A stretch of DNA of 60,671 nt, taken from contig JAEZZE010000316.1 of the NCBI GenBank assembly GCA_023418755.1, forward strand, positions 1 to 60,671, in the 5' to 3' direction. This document shows, piece after piece, positions 16,118-24,474 of the stretch. The notes under the pieces were generated by a model, which was given only the letters and a program-made list of their open reading frames with translations, was not told the DNA's origin and did no database searches. Within the stretch, counting starts at the first letter, position 1. The number at the start of each line of letters is the position of its first letter. Origin of the DNA: Bacillota bacterium (GTDB lineage Bacteria > Bacillota > Bacilli > Paenibacillales > Paenibacillaceae). The position numbers were made by a program, and so were the translations under genes.

Positions 16118-17848
16118 CTATTCAACCCCCCATGCATTCTTCGACTGCGATGACGGATTCGCGTTCTTCATGGACGGCTCGGACGCTATGATCTTGCCGC
16201 GCCGACGGTCGGAGATCAGCGCGAAAGGGATGCCGAGCAACAGGAGCCATCCGCCCGCATGGAAAGTGCGGCGGAAGGAGGCGACGGACGCGTCCTGCAT
16301 TTCCGTGTTCATCCGGGACAGCTGCTGCCCCAGCTCTTGCCGCTGCTGCGAGAAAGCGGCTTGGATCTCGGGCTTCGCCGATTCATCCGCGTCGGACAAC
16401 CGGGACGTCTCCATGGCGTCCAGCCGAAGGAGAAAGGCCTTCTCCGCGTCCTTCGCGCCGGCCGAGGACTGCTCCCGCCCCATCCGTCCCACCTGCTCCA
16501 GCATGACCTGCTTGACTTCAGCCGACAGCACGGCGTTGCTCTCTATTTGGAGTCTCATTTTGCTTGCAGCATCCGTACTGTAATGGCTCAATGCCGTATT
16601 CAGCACGGAAACCAAAATAGCTACGCCCAGAACGGAGCCGAGCGCTCTGGACATATTCGCGATGCCCGAGGCGATGCCGATTTTCTCCTCCGGTACGTTG
16701 CGGATGGATGCTCCCATTACGGGTGCCACGGAGAGGCCAATGCCCGCGCCGGTCAAGATCAGCCGCCAGATCACGCTCCATTCGGAGGATGCCGCATTCA
16801 ACGATCCGTCCAGATAGACGGAGACGGCCAGGACCGCCATGCCCGCGGTGACGAACCAGCGGCTGCCGAACTTGTTGGACATGGCTCCGGCTATCGCGGA
16901 GACCACCATTGTCGCGAGAGACATGGCGGAGAGGGTGACGCCCGCTTGAAGGATGCTCTTGCCCATGACCCCGGTCAGAAAATAAGACATCAGGTAGGAA
17001 GAAGCCGTAATGCCCGCGCCGATCATCACAAGGGTGAGCACGGCTCCGTTGAAAGGAAGGATGCGCAGCAGCCATAAGGGCAGCATGGGCTCGCTCGTGC
17101 GAAACTCGACTGCAAAGAACAGGATAAGGAAGACGAGAAACGCCGCCATGTAACCGATGAGCTTCGCCGAATCCCAGCCCCAATCGTTGGCGTTAATCAA
17201 TCCGTAGGTCAGGCAGAACATCGCGGCGGATAGCGTCAGCATGCCCAGCCAGTCGATCTTCCGTCCCGCGGAGGAATCGAAGGATTCCCGAATCAGCGGG
17301 ACGGCAAGAGCAATCGCCGCTATTCCGATGGGCACGTTCACGAAGTAGATGGCTTCCCAACCGATGGAATCCGTAAGTATACCGCCTAACGTAGGCCCGC
17401 TGGCAGCCGCCAGACTGGCGACGGCGCCCCAGATGCCGAGAACCATGCCGTGTTTTTCCTTCGGAAACAGATCCGCAGCCAAGGGGATCGTCACCGGTAC
17501 GACAATGGCGGCGGATAATCCTTGCATCACCCGAAAGACGACCATCGCTTCCACGGACGTAGACAGTCCGCACAGAATCGAAGTCACGACGAAGAGCACC
17601 GTACCGATAAGGAACAGACGCTTGCGCCCGAACTGATCCGCGATCCGGGAGGCGGTGATCAAGAAAACGGCAAAGCTCAGATTATAGCCGTTGACGATCC
17701 AGGACATATCGTCCATGGGGGTGCCGAAATGCCGGGTCATCTCCGGCAAGGTGACGTTGACGATAGTGGTATCCAAGAGCGCCATGAAGTACCCCAGGAT
17801 AATGGCCATGAATGCAATTGCGCGTCGAAAGCCGGTAAGCTGCGACAT
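16118..17848 (-). CDS. DHA2-family drug:proton antiporter (EmrB/QacA type MFS)
   Basis: A 576-residue membrane protein with 14 predicted TM segments. Motif A (RIADQFGRKRLFLIG), motif C region (GPTLGGILTDSIGWEAIYFVNVPIG) and the N-terminal LDTTIVNVTLPEM are diagnostic of the DHA2 multidrug exporters. A C-terminal cytoplasmic stretch of about 120 residues rich in charged helices is longer than usual. It is divergent from a TetR gene and has operator copies in its promoter. Confidence 0.92.
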   Translation of the reverse strand: MSQLTGFRRAIAFMAIILGYFMALLDTTIVNVTLPEMTRHFGTPMDDMSWIVNGYNLSFAVFLITASRIADQFGRKRLFLIGTVLFVVTSILCGLSTSVEAMVVFRVMQGLSAAIVVPVTIPLAADLFPKEKHGMVLGIWGAVASLAAASGPTLGGILTDSIGWEAIYFVNVPIGIAAIALAVPLIRESFDSSAGRKIDWLGMLTLSAAMFCLTYGLINANDWGWDSAKLIGYMAAFLVFLILFFAVEFRTSEPMLPLWLLRILPFNGAVLTLVMIGAGITASSYLMSYFLTGVMGKSILQAGVTLSAMSLATMVVSAIAGAMSNKFGSRWFVTAGMAVLAVSVYLDGSLNAASSEWSVIWRLILTGAGIGLSVAPVMGASIRNVPEEKIGIASGIANMSRALGSVLGVAILVSVLNTALSHYSTDAASKMRLQIESNAVLSAEVKQVMLEQVGRMGREQSSAGAKDAEKAFLLRLDAMETSRLSDADESAKPEIQAAFSQQRQELGQQLSRMNTEMQDASVASFRRTFHAGGWLLLLGIPFALISDRRRGKIIASEPSMKNANPSSQSKNAWGVE

Positions 17849-17870
17849 AGGTATCCTCTCCCTTTACAAC

Positions 17871-17926
17871 ATGAACTAAAGTTCACTTTTTCCATAATTA
17901 TATGAACTATAGTTCATTTTTGTCAA
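17871..17926 (-). promoter_or_regulatory. Exporter promoter with two TetR operators
   Basis: On the minus strand TTGACA (17926-17921), 18 nt, TATAAT (17902-17897): both boxes match consensus. The spacer is filled by a perfect 16-bp palindrome, ATGAACTATAGTTCAT (17902-17917). A second copy with two mismatches, ATGAACTAAAGTTCAC, is at 17871-17886 between promoter and start codon. A half-site ATGAAC follows at 17935. This is a tight repression design for the neighbouring TetR. Confidence 0.85.
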
Positions 17927-17958
17927 CCGGAAATATGAACTTCTTTTCGCATATTCCG

Positions 17959-17988
17959 TTGACTTGGGAGGGGAAGACCCAATAAAAT
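17959..17988 (+). promoter_or_regulatory. Probable promoter of the tetR gene
   Basis: TTGACT (17959-17964), 18 nt, TAAAAT (17983-17988). The -10 is only 12 nt before the start codon, so the mRNA leader would be very short. Confidence 0.45.
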
Positions 17989-18000
17989 GAGGGGTAGGTG

Positions 18001-18708
18001 ATGAAAATGGCAGAGAAGGATCAGGACAAGACCCGGACGCCCCAGCAGCAGCGAAGCATGGAAACCAAGCAAAGGATCGTTGCCGGGGCCATGAAGCTGT
18101 TCTCGGAGAAAGGCTTCCACGCCACGAATACGAAGGAAATCGCGAAGGAAGCGAAAGTGGCCGTTGGCAGCATCTATTCCTACTATGCGGATAAAATGGA
18201 GATTTTCAAGGACGCGCTGGCTCTCTTCCATGAACGTTTCACAGGGATTCTTAGAGGCCATGGCGCCCTTCAGCTAAATACCAGCCAGAGCAAACGGGAG
18301 TTTATTCGGGACGTGATCGAGACCATGATCAGGGCCCATGAAGTGGATATCGGGTTTCATAAGGAAATGGACATCATGGCCCTGTCTTATCCCGAGATTA
18401 AGGACCTGGCGGATAAGGAAATGCGGTTCTTCTATAGGTTTATGTCCCGTCTGCTTCGCTCTTGGCAGCCGGAAATCCGGATCAAGGACCCGGATGCGGC
18501 GGCGACGGTCATTATTCTGGCTGCTCACGGCGTGGTGGAAGCCGTGGCTTTTGGCAGTACGGACATCGACCGGGAGCGTTTAATCGAGGGAACTGTCGAT
18601 ATGCTTCACTTTTATTTGTGGCCGCAGGAAGCTCTGCGGGACAGGCAGAACGAAGAGGCGAACGATCCGGGGAGTAACGGAGAAGAATCCATTACGAGGA
18701 ACGAATAG
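18001..18708 (+). CDS. TetR-family repressor of the adjacent drug exporter
   Basis: A 235-residue regulator with an N-terminal helix-turn-helix (IVAGAMKLFSEKGFHATNTK, VAVGSIYSYYADKMEIFKDAL) and a ligand-binding C-terminal domain. GAGGGGTAGGTG precedes the ATG at 18001; the GTG at 17998 and ATG at 18007 are alternatives. Divergence from the DHA2 exporter and the ATGAAC/GTTCAT palindromes make it the likely repressor, released by an exporter substrate. Its last 17 nt overlap the end of the convergent nitronate monooxygenase gene. Confidence 0.9.
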   Translation: MKMAEKDQDKTRTPQQQRSMETKQRIVAGAMKLFSEKGFHATNTKEIAKEAKVAVGSIYSYYADKMEIFKDALALFHERFTGILRGHGALQLNTSQSKREFIRDVIETMIRAHEVDIGFHKEMDIMALSYPEIKDLADKEMRFFYRFMSRLLRSWQPEIRIKDPDAAATVIILAAHGVVEAVAFGSTDIDRERLIEGTVDMLHFYLWPQEALRDRQNEEANDPGSNGEESITRNE

Positions 18709-19768
18709 AGAATAACCGTTCTCGGGCTTGTTCAATCGTTTGCTCCACGATTTCGGCAGCCGTTTGTTGATCTTTAGCCATTCTAAGGCCTTGGCCTGCC
18801 CAAAGCGACATGAACTCCGGGTTGTTCGCCTGGGCTGCCGCCTGGCGAAGGTCTCTCGTCAATGCATTCTGAATCGGATAATCGGGGATTGTTCCGGTAT
18901 AGGAACGCATGTCGTCCATAAACTTCGTCCGAATTCCGCGCGCGGGCTTGCCTGAATAAGCGGTTGTGATTCCGGTGGAATCCTCTTGCGAGGCCAGGAT
19001 CTTCCGCTTGTGCGCCGCGTGGGCTCCGCTCTCGGCGCTAGTCAGGAACGCGGTGCCCATCTGCACGGCAGAAGCCCCTAATAGAAGGCTTGCGGCTAAC
19101 CCGCGTCCGTCCATGATTCCTCCCGATGCAATAACGGGGACCGACAAATGATCCGCCATTTGGGGAACTAAAGCCATGGTGCCGATAAGCGCGTTGGCGG
19201 CGTTCGTCGCGAACGTGCCGCGATGTCCTCCCGCTTCGCTTCCCTGAGCCACGACCGCATCCACCCCGGCGGCTTGCAGCCGAATGCCCTCCTCCACCGT
19301 CGTCGCCGTGCCGATCACGAATGTTCCGCGCCGCTTGAAAGCTTGGATCACCTCAAGCGGCGGTATACCGAAGGTAAAGCTGAATACCGGGACATTCTCT
19401 TCCAGTAAAACCTTCACTTGCTCCTCGAACGACTCGGCAAACTTGGAGACCGACGGGCTTGAAGCGATGCCCAGCTCTGCCCGATATTGATCCAGGCGAT
19501 CGTTCATTCCGTCGATCGCGTCATTCAGCGTATTCGGTTCCTCGGGGATGAACAAATTCACTCCGAAGGGGCGATCCGTTAATCGGCCGATCTCTTTGAC
19601 CGCGCTCCGAATTTGATCGGGCGTTAAGTAACCGGCCCCCAAATTGCCTATTCCCCCGGCGTTCGACACGGCCGCGGCTAATTGAGGAGTCGTAGGTCCG
19701 CCAGCCATTGGCGCTTGTAGAATCGGATATTGAATTTTGAGGATGCGCGTTAATTCCGTTTTGAGCAT
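18692..19768 (-). CDS. Nitronate monooxygenase (2-nitropropane dioxygenase family)
   Basis: The 358-residue FMN-dependent TIM-barrel enzyme detoxifies alkyl nitronates such as propionate-3-nitronate. It has the opening PILQAPMAGG, the active-site region SEAGGHRG with the catalytic His, and phosphate-binding VIASGGIMDGRG and LLLGASAVQMGTAFL. AAGGAGG lies 9 nt before the start. It is monocistronic and ends by overlapping the tetR gene tail to tail. Confidence 0.92.
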   Translation of the reverse strand: MLKTELTRILKIQYPILQAPMAGGPTTPQLAAAVSNAGGIGNLGAGYLTPDQIRSAVKEIGRLTDRPFGVNLFIPEEPNTLNDAIDGMNDRLDQYRAELGIASSPSVSKFAESFEEQVKVLLEENVPVFSFTFGIPPLEVIQAFKRRGTFVIGTATTVEEGIRLQAAGVDAVVAQGSEAGGHRGTFATNAANALIGTMALVPQMADHLSVPVIASGGIMDGRGLAASLLLGASAVQMGTAFLTSAESGAHAAHKRKILASQEDSTGITTAYSGKPARGIRTKFMDDMRSYTGTIPDYPIQNALTRDLRQAAAQANNPEFMSLWAGQGLRMAKDQQTAAEIVEQTIEQARERLFSIRSS

Positions 19769-19819
19769 TTTTCGAACCTCCTTATAGCTTTCATGGTTCC
19801 ATGGAACGAACCGTTCCCC

Positions 19820-20044
19820 TCATCTGGGGAGATGAACCGTTAATTGCGCCTCCGAGGCGGACTGCTGGACCAACTCCAATTGGGCCAGCACGATCGATAA
19901 CGGAGTCCGAAGCTCGTGCGCTAGTCCTCAACCAATCGTTTACGGCTGTTTTCGGAATCGAGCAGCCGACCTGGAATGTATTTAGGATTGCCCGGATGAC
20001 AGCATCCGCAGTTCGTCTTCCGCGATCAGCAAGGTGATTTTCAT
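19820..20044 (-). pseudogene. Remnant of a two-component system: regulator start joined to kinase H-box
   Basis: From 20044 the minus strand reads MKITLLIAEDELRML, the start of a response regulator, then stops. About 20 nt later another frame gives RLLDSENSRKRLVED and, after a one-base shift, LAHELRTPLSIVLAQLELV, the dimerisation and phosphorylation helix of a histidine kinase, then a stop at 19820. The normal gene order is regulator then kinase, so a large internal deletion removed the rest of both. The remaining parts of the 19769-20382 gap hold a DUF998 fragment and a hairpin (20345-20368). Confidence 0.7.
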
Positions 20045-20194
20045 CCCCTTTGTCCTTTCGCCTGTTTATTGGCCTCATTATACCATCCCGTTATGCCTAT
20101 CGGGACGAATACACAACAAGTACGGAAGTCCTCCACAAGTTCTACACATGATTTCTGTATACATTTCTATTCGCGATGACGTTTTATCCTGATC

Positions 20195-20329
20195 ATGATC
20201 TCCAACGCGTCTATTTTCGTCTCCAATGGAGCGCCGTTTTATTTCGGACTGACGGAAAGGCTGATTTTCTTCATGAGCCTCATCTGGATCGGCGTCGCTT
20301 CGGTCGGGTTGTTCCGCTCGGAACGATGA
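20195..20329 (+). pseudogene. C-terminal remnant of a DUF998-like membrane protein
   Basis: The frame reads MISNASIFVSNGAPFYFGL then TERLIFFMSLIWIGVASVGL and stops at 20329. It resembles the last TM helix and re-entrant tail of DUF998 membrane proteins (GLTER followed by a hydrophobic helix). Stops close the frame upstream, so most of the gene is gone. Confidence 0.45.
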
Positions 20330-20382
20330 AGGCTATGGCCTGTAGACGCCGCGATTCTCCGCGGCGTCCGTAAGGCAAGCCG

Positions 20383-21405
20383 CTACTGCTTGTTAAGCCT
20401 ATAAATAGACGGATTGAGCCCCTTCAAGCTGAGGACGGCCATCTTCGAATAACCGAACCGCAGCTTCTCGGCCGCCGACCGCAAGGCGGCATCCGCATCC
20501 GTTAGACATAGGAAGGTCCCTTGCTGCTTTAATACCCGTTTTATCTCCTTGAACATATCGCAATAGAGTTCGGGTATGTTTTCGTTAGCGGAAATTTGAC
20601 GGCCAAAGGGCAAGTTGGTCACCGCTTTATCGACGTGACCGGAATCGATCGGCAGATCGCGGGCATCCCATTGCAGAATGCTTACCCGGTCGTGCAATCC
20701 GACATTTTCGACGGATGCCTCTACCGCTTCTGCCGATAAGTCTCCTCCAAGGATTCGATAGTGCGGATAAGCGCGACGCTCGGACAGGATCGTTCCCGAA
20801 CCGCAACACGGATCCATAAAAACGTCCGTTTTCTCGGGATTCGATAACCAGACGAGAGCGTGGGCGACGGAAGGACGCAATGCGGCATGAGTGAATCGTC
20901 TTTGTCCCTCCCGATAACGAAAGGAGGCGTCCGTCAATCGCCAAGCGAAAACGGCATCCTCATGGCGGATGTCAAGCCGAAACTCCGTTTCATGACTCCC
21001 CGATGTATTATGGCGCAGTCGAGGATAACGCCGCGCAATGCCTCGAGCCGCCGCCTCCGCCGCGTCGAACCGGGAATAGGCATGCCTCCCCGTTCGGCTG
21101 GCGTTTACTTTATAACCGGCTATACCGATGTTCTCTATACAATCCCGAGGCAGGTCTGATTGGGAAATTTCATGCTCGATACCGGCCAGGTGCATTCTAT
21201 TGGGGCCAACCCGGAAGCGGTGAATTTGGCTGTAAAGGTTGTCCGCCGTTCGCAAAGCCATCAAAGCCTCTATAGGCTGAGCGGAATGAAAGAAAACCTT
21301 CCCTCGTTCCGTACGTTGAATGAGGGCATCGGCCATTTTGACCCGAATTTCATTCTCCATCACAAACTCAAGCCCCGGTAAAACCGTCGCAAAATAAAGC
21401 GCCAT
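20383..21405 (-). CDS. THUMP-type RNA methyltransferase (Trm14/RlmL-related)
   Basis: A 340-residue protein with an N-terminal THUMP-like region (ALYFATVLPGLEFVMENEI, FHSAQPIEALMALRTADNLY) and a C-terminal Rossmann methyltransferase domain with SAM motif MDPCCGSGTIL and catalytic NLPFG, the N-(D/L)-P-(P/F) signature of base amino-methyltransferases. It most likely makes N2-methylguanosine in tRNA or rRNA. Start 21405 has AAGGGG 7 nt upstream; a longer reading to 21570 passes through the terminator at 21445-21478 and is rejected. Confidence 0.85.
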   Translation of the reverse strand: MALYFATVLPGLEFVMENEIRVKMADALIQRTERGKVFFHSAQPIEALMALRTADNLYSQIHRFRVGPNRMHLAGIEHEISQSDLPRDCIENIGIAGYKVNASRTGRHAYSRFDAAEAAARGIARRYPRLRHNTSGSHETEFRLDIRHEDAVFAWRLTDASFRYREGQRRFTHAALRPSVAHALVWLSNPEKTDVFMDPCCGSGTILSERRAYPHYRILGGDLSAEAVEASVENVGLHDRVSILQWDARDLPIDSGHVDKAVTNLPFGRQISANENIPELYCDMFKEIKRVLKQQGTFLCLTDADAALRSAAEKLRFGYSKMAVLSLKGLNPSIYRLNKQ

Positions 21406-21444
21406 CTTTTTACCCCTTCGTATTTTGGATGTTGGAGCATAAAA

Positions 21445-21478
21445 AAGACGCGAATGAACAAAAGTCCATTCGCGTCTT
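21445..21478 (-). terminator. Intrinsic terminator
   Basis: A perfect 12-bp stem, AAGACGCGAATG with CATTCGCGTCTT, loop of 10, followed on the minus strand by TTTTTTA. It lies upstream of the methyltransferase gene and would end transcripts of the DHA2 exporter at 23274-21793. Confidence 0.8.
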
Positions 21479-21792
21479 CTATGCGCAAGGCGTCCTCTCG
21501 ACAGGAGCGCCTCTCGGATTGACAGGATTGAATGTTCGTTCCTTGACAGCGAAAGCATGCGGAATTCCATGGAAAACGAAACCCGGAACTCGGGTTCCCG
21601 GCGTCTTCGCGCATGACTTTCTCATTATTCAGTTAGATCGTTATCCGATCCTAACTGTCAAGAAAACGGCCATCATCAAGACCAATCCCTCCATCCCTAC
21701 GAATAGCGTAATTATACAACAGCTCCAAACGGCGTACAACCGATTATTCTTCTATAGAAGAAGCTATTTGTACCCTCCGTCTCGCAGGCTTC
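21479..21792. other. Intergenic stretch without a recognised gene
   Basis: No convincing gene. It contains a perfect 16-bp palindrome TTCTTCTATAGAAGAA at 21747-21762, 31 nt from the exporter stop. A minus-strand frame with the residues PGFVFHGIPHAFAVKERTF looks weakly protein-like but has no start. Confidence 0.5.
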
Positions 21793-23274
21793 TTAATGAC
21801 CCGTCGTCATGGCGCTTGCCTGATTATCTGGTCGCTCGGCCTCCTGTTCGGCTTTGGGCTTCCGCAAGATTAGGGCAAGCACGGCGCCTGCGACGGCGAG
21901 GCATGCCGCGAACAAGAACGTATCCGCGAACGAGGATGTCATGGCTCCTGCTTGGTCCCCTTTGGCCGCTGCCATTTCATGCGCGATTCGCGAAGAATAG
22001 TATCCGGACAGACCCGCGACGGCGAAGGAAACGACCACCTGCTGGGAGGCTGTCGTGAGCGAAGTTACACGGCTGACCAGTCTCCGCGGCGCCGATTTCA
22101 GAATATGCGTATTGATCGGCATCATCGATAACCCCATGCCCGAGCCCATCAGCATATACGCTCCGATGACGTAGAACGTGCCTGTGTCGACCGTAATTTG
22201 GGACAGCATGAACAAGCCGCCTCCGACCAGACATAGACCGATAACCGCGAGCGGTCTTGCTCCGATCTTGTCGAACAGCTTTCCCCCGATCGGCATGAAC
22301 AACCCGGACATGAGGACTTGCGGGATGCTCATCAATCCCGATTCCATTGGCGAAAAGCCTTTAACGGTCTGCAAATACATCGGGACGAACAGGAACGACC
22401 CGAACAGCGCCATCATGGACAGCCAGAAAGTAAGCATGCCCCTCGTGAAATCGGAAGAACCGAATACCCGCAGCTCCAAGAGCGGCTGCTTATGGCGGAG
22501 TTCCGCAATAATGAACAAAAGCAACGCAACTCCCCCGACGATCAGTCCCGTGACCGTTTGCGTAGAGCCCCAGTCCTTGCCGCCTTCGCTGACGGCATAC
22601 GCAAGCGATGCGAATGTGATCGGCGCGAGCACCATGCCGAACATATCAAGAGCGGGCACCGATTTTTGTTCGAATTTGGGCAGTTTTTTGATGCCTATCA
22701 GCAGCGCGATGATTCCGATCGGCAAATTGATCAGGAAAATCCAGTGCCAGCTTGCGTACTCGACCAAGAATCCCGATAACGTCGGTCCGATGGCAGGCGC
22801 CAGCATCATCGGAACGCCGAGCACGCCCATGATGGAGCCTTGCTTATCGGGGGGAGCAAGCTTGAAGATCATCGCCATCCCGATCGGGGATACCATCCCG
22901 CCGCCCAAGCCCTGAATGACGCGGTACAGGATGAGTTGTTCCGACGTTTGCGCCAAAGCGCAGAGCACGGAACCCAATGTGAACAAGACAATGGTGATCA
23001 GGAAGATTCGTTTGGCTCCATACCGGTCGGTCAGCCAACCGGCTAACGGAATCACGGCCGAAAGCGCAAGGGTGTACGCGGTGATCGACCATTGCATGGT
23101 GGATACCGTGGTATCAAAGTAGTCAATCAAATTCGGCATCGCAACGTTGATAACCGTGCTGTCGAGAATGACCATAATCATCCCCACCACAACCGCCATA
23201 ATCGGACCGAGAATGGTCTTGATAGAAAAAGGCTGTTGGTCAGCAGCGGAAGAGACGGCGGAATTCGTTGTCAT
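21793..23274 (-). CDS. DHA2-family MFS multidrug exporter (EmrB/LmrB type)
   Basis: 493 residues and 14 predicted TM segments, with ILDSTVINVAMPNLIDYFD, motif A WLTDRYGAKRIFLI, and LGVPMMLAPAIGPTLSGFLVEY. The start at 23274 is 1 nt after the ECF41 sigma stop, and the ribosome site AAGGAGAAGAGG lies within the end of that gene, so expression is coupled to the sigma factor. It differs from the exporter at 16118-17848, lacking the long C-terminal tail. Confidence 0.92.
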   Translation of the reverse strand: MTTNSAVSSAADQQPFSIKTILGPIMAVVVGMIMVILDSTVINVAMPNLIDYFDTTVSTMQWSITAYTLALSAVIPLAGWLTDRYGAKRIFLITIVLFTLGSVLCALAQTSEQLILYRVIQGLGGGMVSPIGMAMIFKLAPPDKQGSIMGVLGVPMMLAPAIGPTLSGFLVEYASWHWIFLINLPIGIIALLIGIKKLPKFEQKSVPALDMFGMVLAPITFASLAYAVSEGGKDWGSTQTVTGLIVGGVALLLFIIAELRHKQPLLELRVFGSSDFTRGMLTFWLSMMALFGSFLFVPMYLQTVKGFSPMESGLMSIPQVLMSGLFMPIGGKLFDKIGARPLAVIGLCLVGGGLFMLSQITVDTGTFYVIGAYMLMGSGMGLSMMPINTHILKSAPRRLVSRVTSLTTASQQVVVSFAVAGLSGYYSSRIAHEMAAAKGDQAGAMTSSFADTFLFAACLAVAGAVLALILRKPKAEQEAERPDNQASAMTTGH

Positions 23275-23275
23275 C

Positions 23276-24235
23276 TTAACCTCTTCTCCTTATCCTGTAG
23301 CTTTCAATCTTACCTTCGTCCGTCATCCGGACGGTTGTCAATTTATCGGGATTGCGGATCACGTCGATCGCTACGATTCGCCGGTTATCGATGGTAAGGG
23401 ACACCACCGATAGCATGCCGTCGGAGCCGCGTATAATTATGCCCGGCGCGCCGTTGACGAGAGCCAGCCTAACGACCGCCAGAGGAGCCCGATTCGTAAA
23501 GGCGAGAAATCCAAGCGCCACCGCCTCCGCCCCTTGAAGGACGTGCGGTAAAGTTCGGACCTTGCCCCCGCCGTCGGCGCGACATACCACCTGGGGATCA
23601 AGAATGCGGGCGAGCCTTTCCAGGTCGCCATCCTGGCAGGCGGCCGCGAACGCGCCGACGAGCTCGCGCTGCTCCGCCTGAGTGGGCACGAATCGCGGCC
23701 GGCCGCTTTCGACATGCTGGCGCGCGCGGGAGGCGAGCTGGCGAACCGCAGCTGTCGAGCGACCCACAACCCCGGCGATTTCGTCGAAGGAAAGCCCGAA
23801 TACGTCATGCAGCAGGAATGCGGTCCGCTCCGCCGCCGACAAACGCTCGAGCACCACCATCAGCGCCATGCTGACCGTTTCGTCCATCGCAACCCGCTCT
23901 TGCGGATCTCCGGAGCCGACTTCTTCGACCAGCGGCTCGGGCAGCCACGTGCCGACATAGTGCTCCCGGCGGGCGCGGGCGCTGCCAAGCACATCAAGAG
24001 CCAGCCGGCCGACGGTCGTCGTAAGGTAGGCGGACAAGTCGCGAATTCCATTCGGATCCTTCAATCGCTGCACCCGCAGCCATGCCTCCTGCACGCAGTC
24101 CTCCGCTTCGGCAACGGAGCCTACAATCGCATAAGCTACCCGCAGCAGTCGAGATCTTTGAGCTTCAAATGCCTGCAACAATGTCATGTTCTTGTTGGTA
24201 TTGCGCAAATCCGCTAATCCATAAGGCTCGTTCAT
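23276..24235 (-). CDS. ECF41-group sigma factor with C-terminal SnoaL-like domain (SigJ-like)
   Basis: The 319-residue protein has region 2 (AEDCVQEAWLRVQRL), region 4 (LSAAERTAFLLHDVFGLSFDEIAGVVGRSTAAVRQLASRAR given in two blocks by the reader) and a C-terminal SnoaL-like extension containing the DGGGK motif (VVCRADGGGKV), a mark of group ECF41. In this group the extension acts as an intrinsic control element, replacing an anti-sigma factor. GGGGGAAG precedes the start. The promoter at 24322-24348 suggests autoregulation. Known ECF41 genes often sit next to carboxymuconolactone decarboxylase or reductase genes; here the partner is a drug exporter. Confidence 0.9.
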   Translation of the reverse strand: MNEPYGLADLRNTNKNMTLLQAFEAQRSRLLRVAYAIVGSVAEAEDCVQEAWLRVQRLKDPNGIRDLSAYLTTTVGRLALDVLGSARARREHYVGTWLPEPLVEEVGSGDPQERVAMDETVSMALMVVLERLSAAERTAFLLHDVFGLSFDEIAGVVGRSTAAVRQLASRARQHVESGRPRFVPTQAEQRELVGAFAAACQDGDLERLARILDPQVVCRADGGGKVRTLPHVLQGAEAVALGFLAFTNRAPLAVVRLALVNGAPGIIIRGSDGMLSVVSLTIDNRRIVAIDVIRNPDKLTTVRMTDEGKIESYRIRRRG

Positions 24236-24321
24236 GGTTAACTTCCCCCCGTATTCATGCAGTCGGCGATCGAAATCTTCATTCCGTTCCTCCTCGCTTC
24301 CTTGATCCTTTACACCTTAAA

Positions 24322-24348
24322 GACGACGCAGCAATTCGAAATGTGACA
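24322..24348 (-). promoter_or_regulatory. ECF41-type promoter
   Basis: Minus strand TGTCACA (24348-24342), 16 nt, CGTC (24325-24322). This equals the reported ECF41 consensus of TGTCACA and CGTC with a spacer of about 16. It lies 87 nt upstream of the ECF41 gene itself, so the operon is probably self-activated. Confidence 0.75.
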
Positions 24349-24390
24349 TGGGTTTAATCTCAGGACAGAAGTAAAAAGCGAAGTCCGCGG

Positions 24391-24425
24391 AAAAAGAAAG
24401 AGAGTACCTCAATTTCGGTACTCTC
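24391..24425 (-). terminator. Terminator of the glycan-utilisation operon
   Basis: GAGAGTACC pairs with GGTACTCTC around an 8-nt loop; the minus strand continues TTTCTTTTT. It lies 50 nt after the rhamnosidase stop. Confidence 0.8.
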
Positions 24426-24474
24426 GCGGGGTGGGGCCGTCTCATAAGCCGTTAGCGGTAATCATAACCCGGAC

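Noticed and set aside
21747..21762. Palindrome TTCTTCTATAGAAGAA as a regulatory operator
   Set aside because: It lies after the exporter stop and far from any start; a small structural palindrome is more likely, and no second copy was seen.
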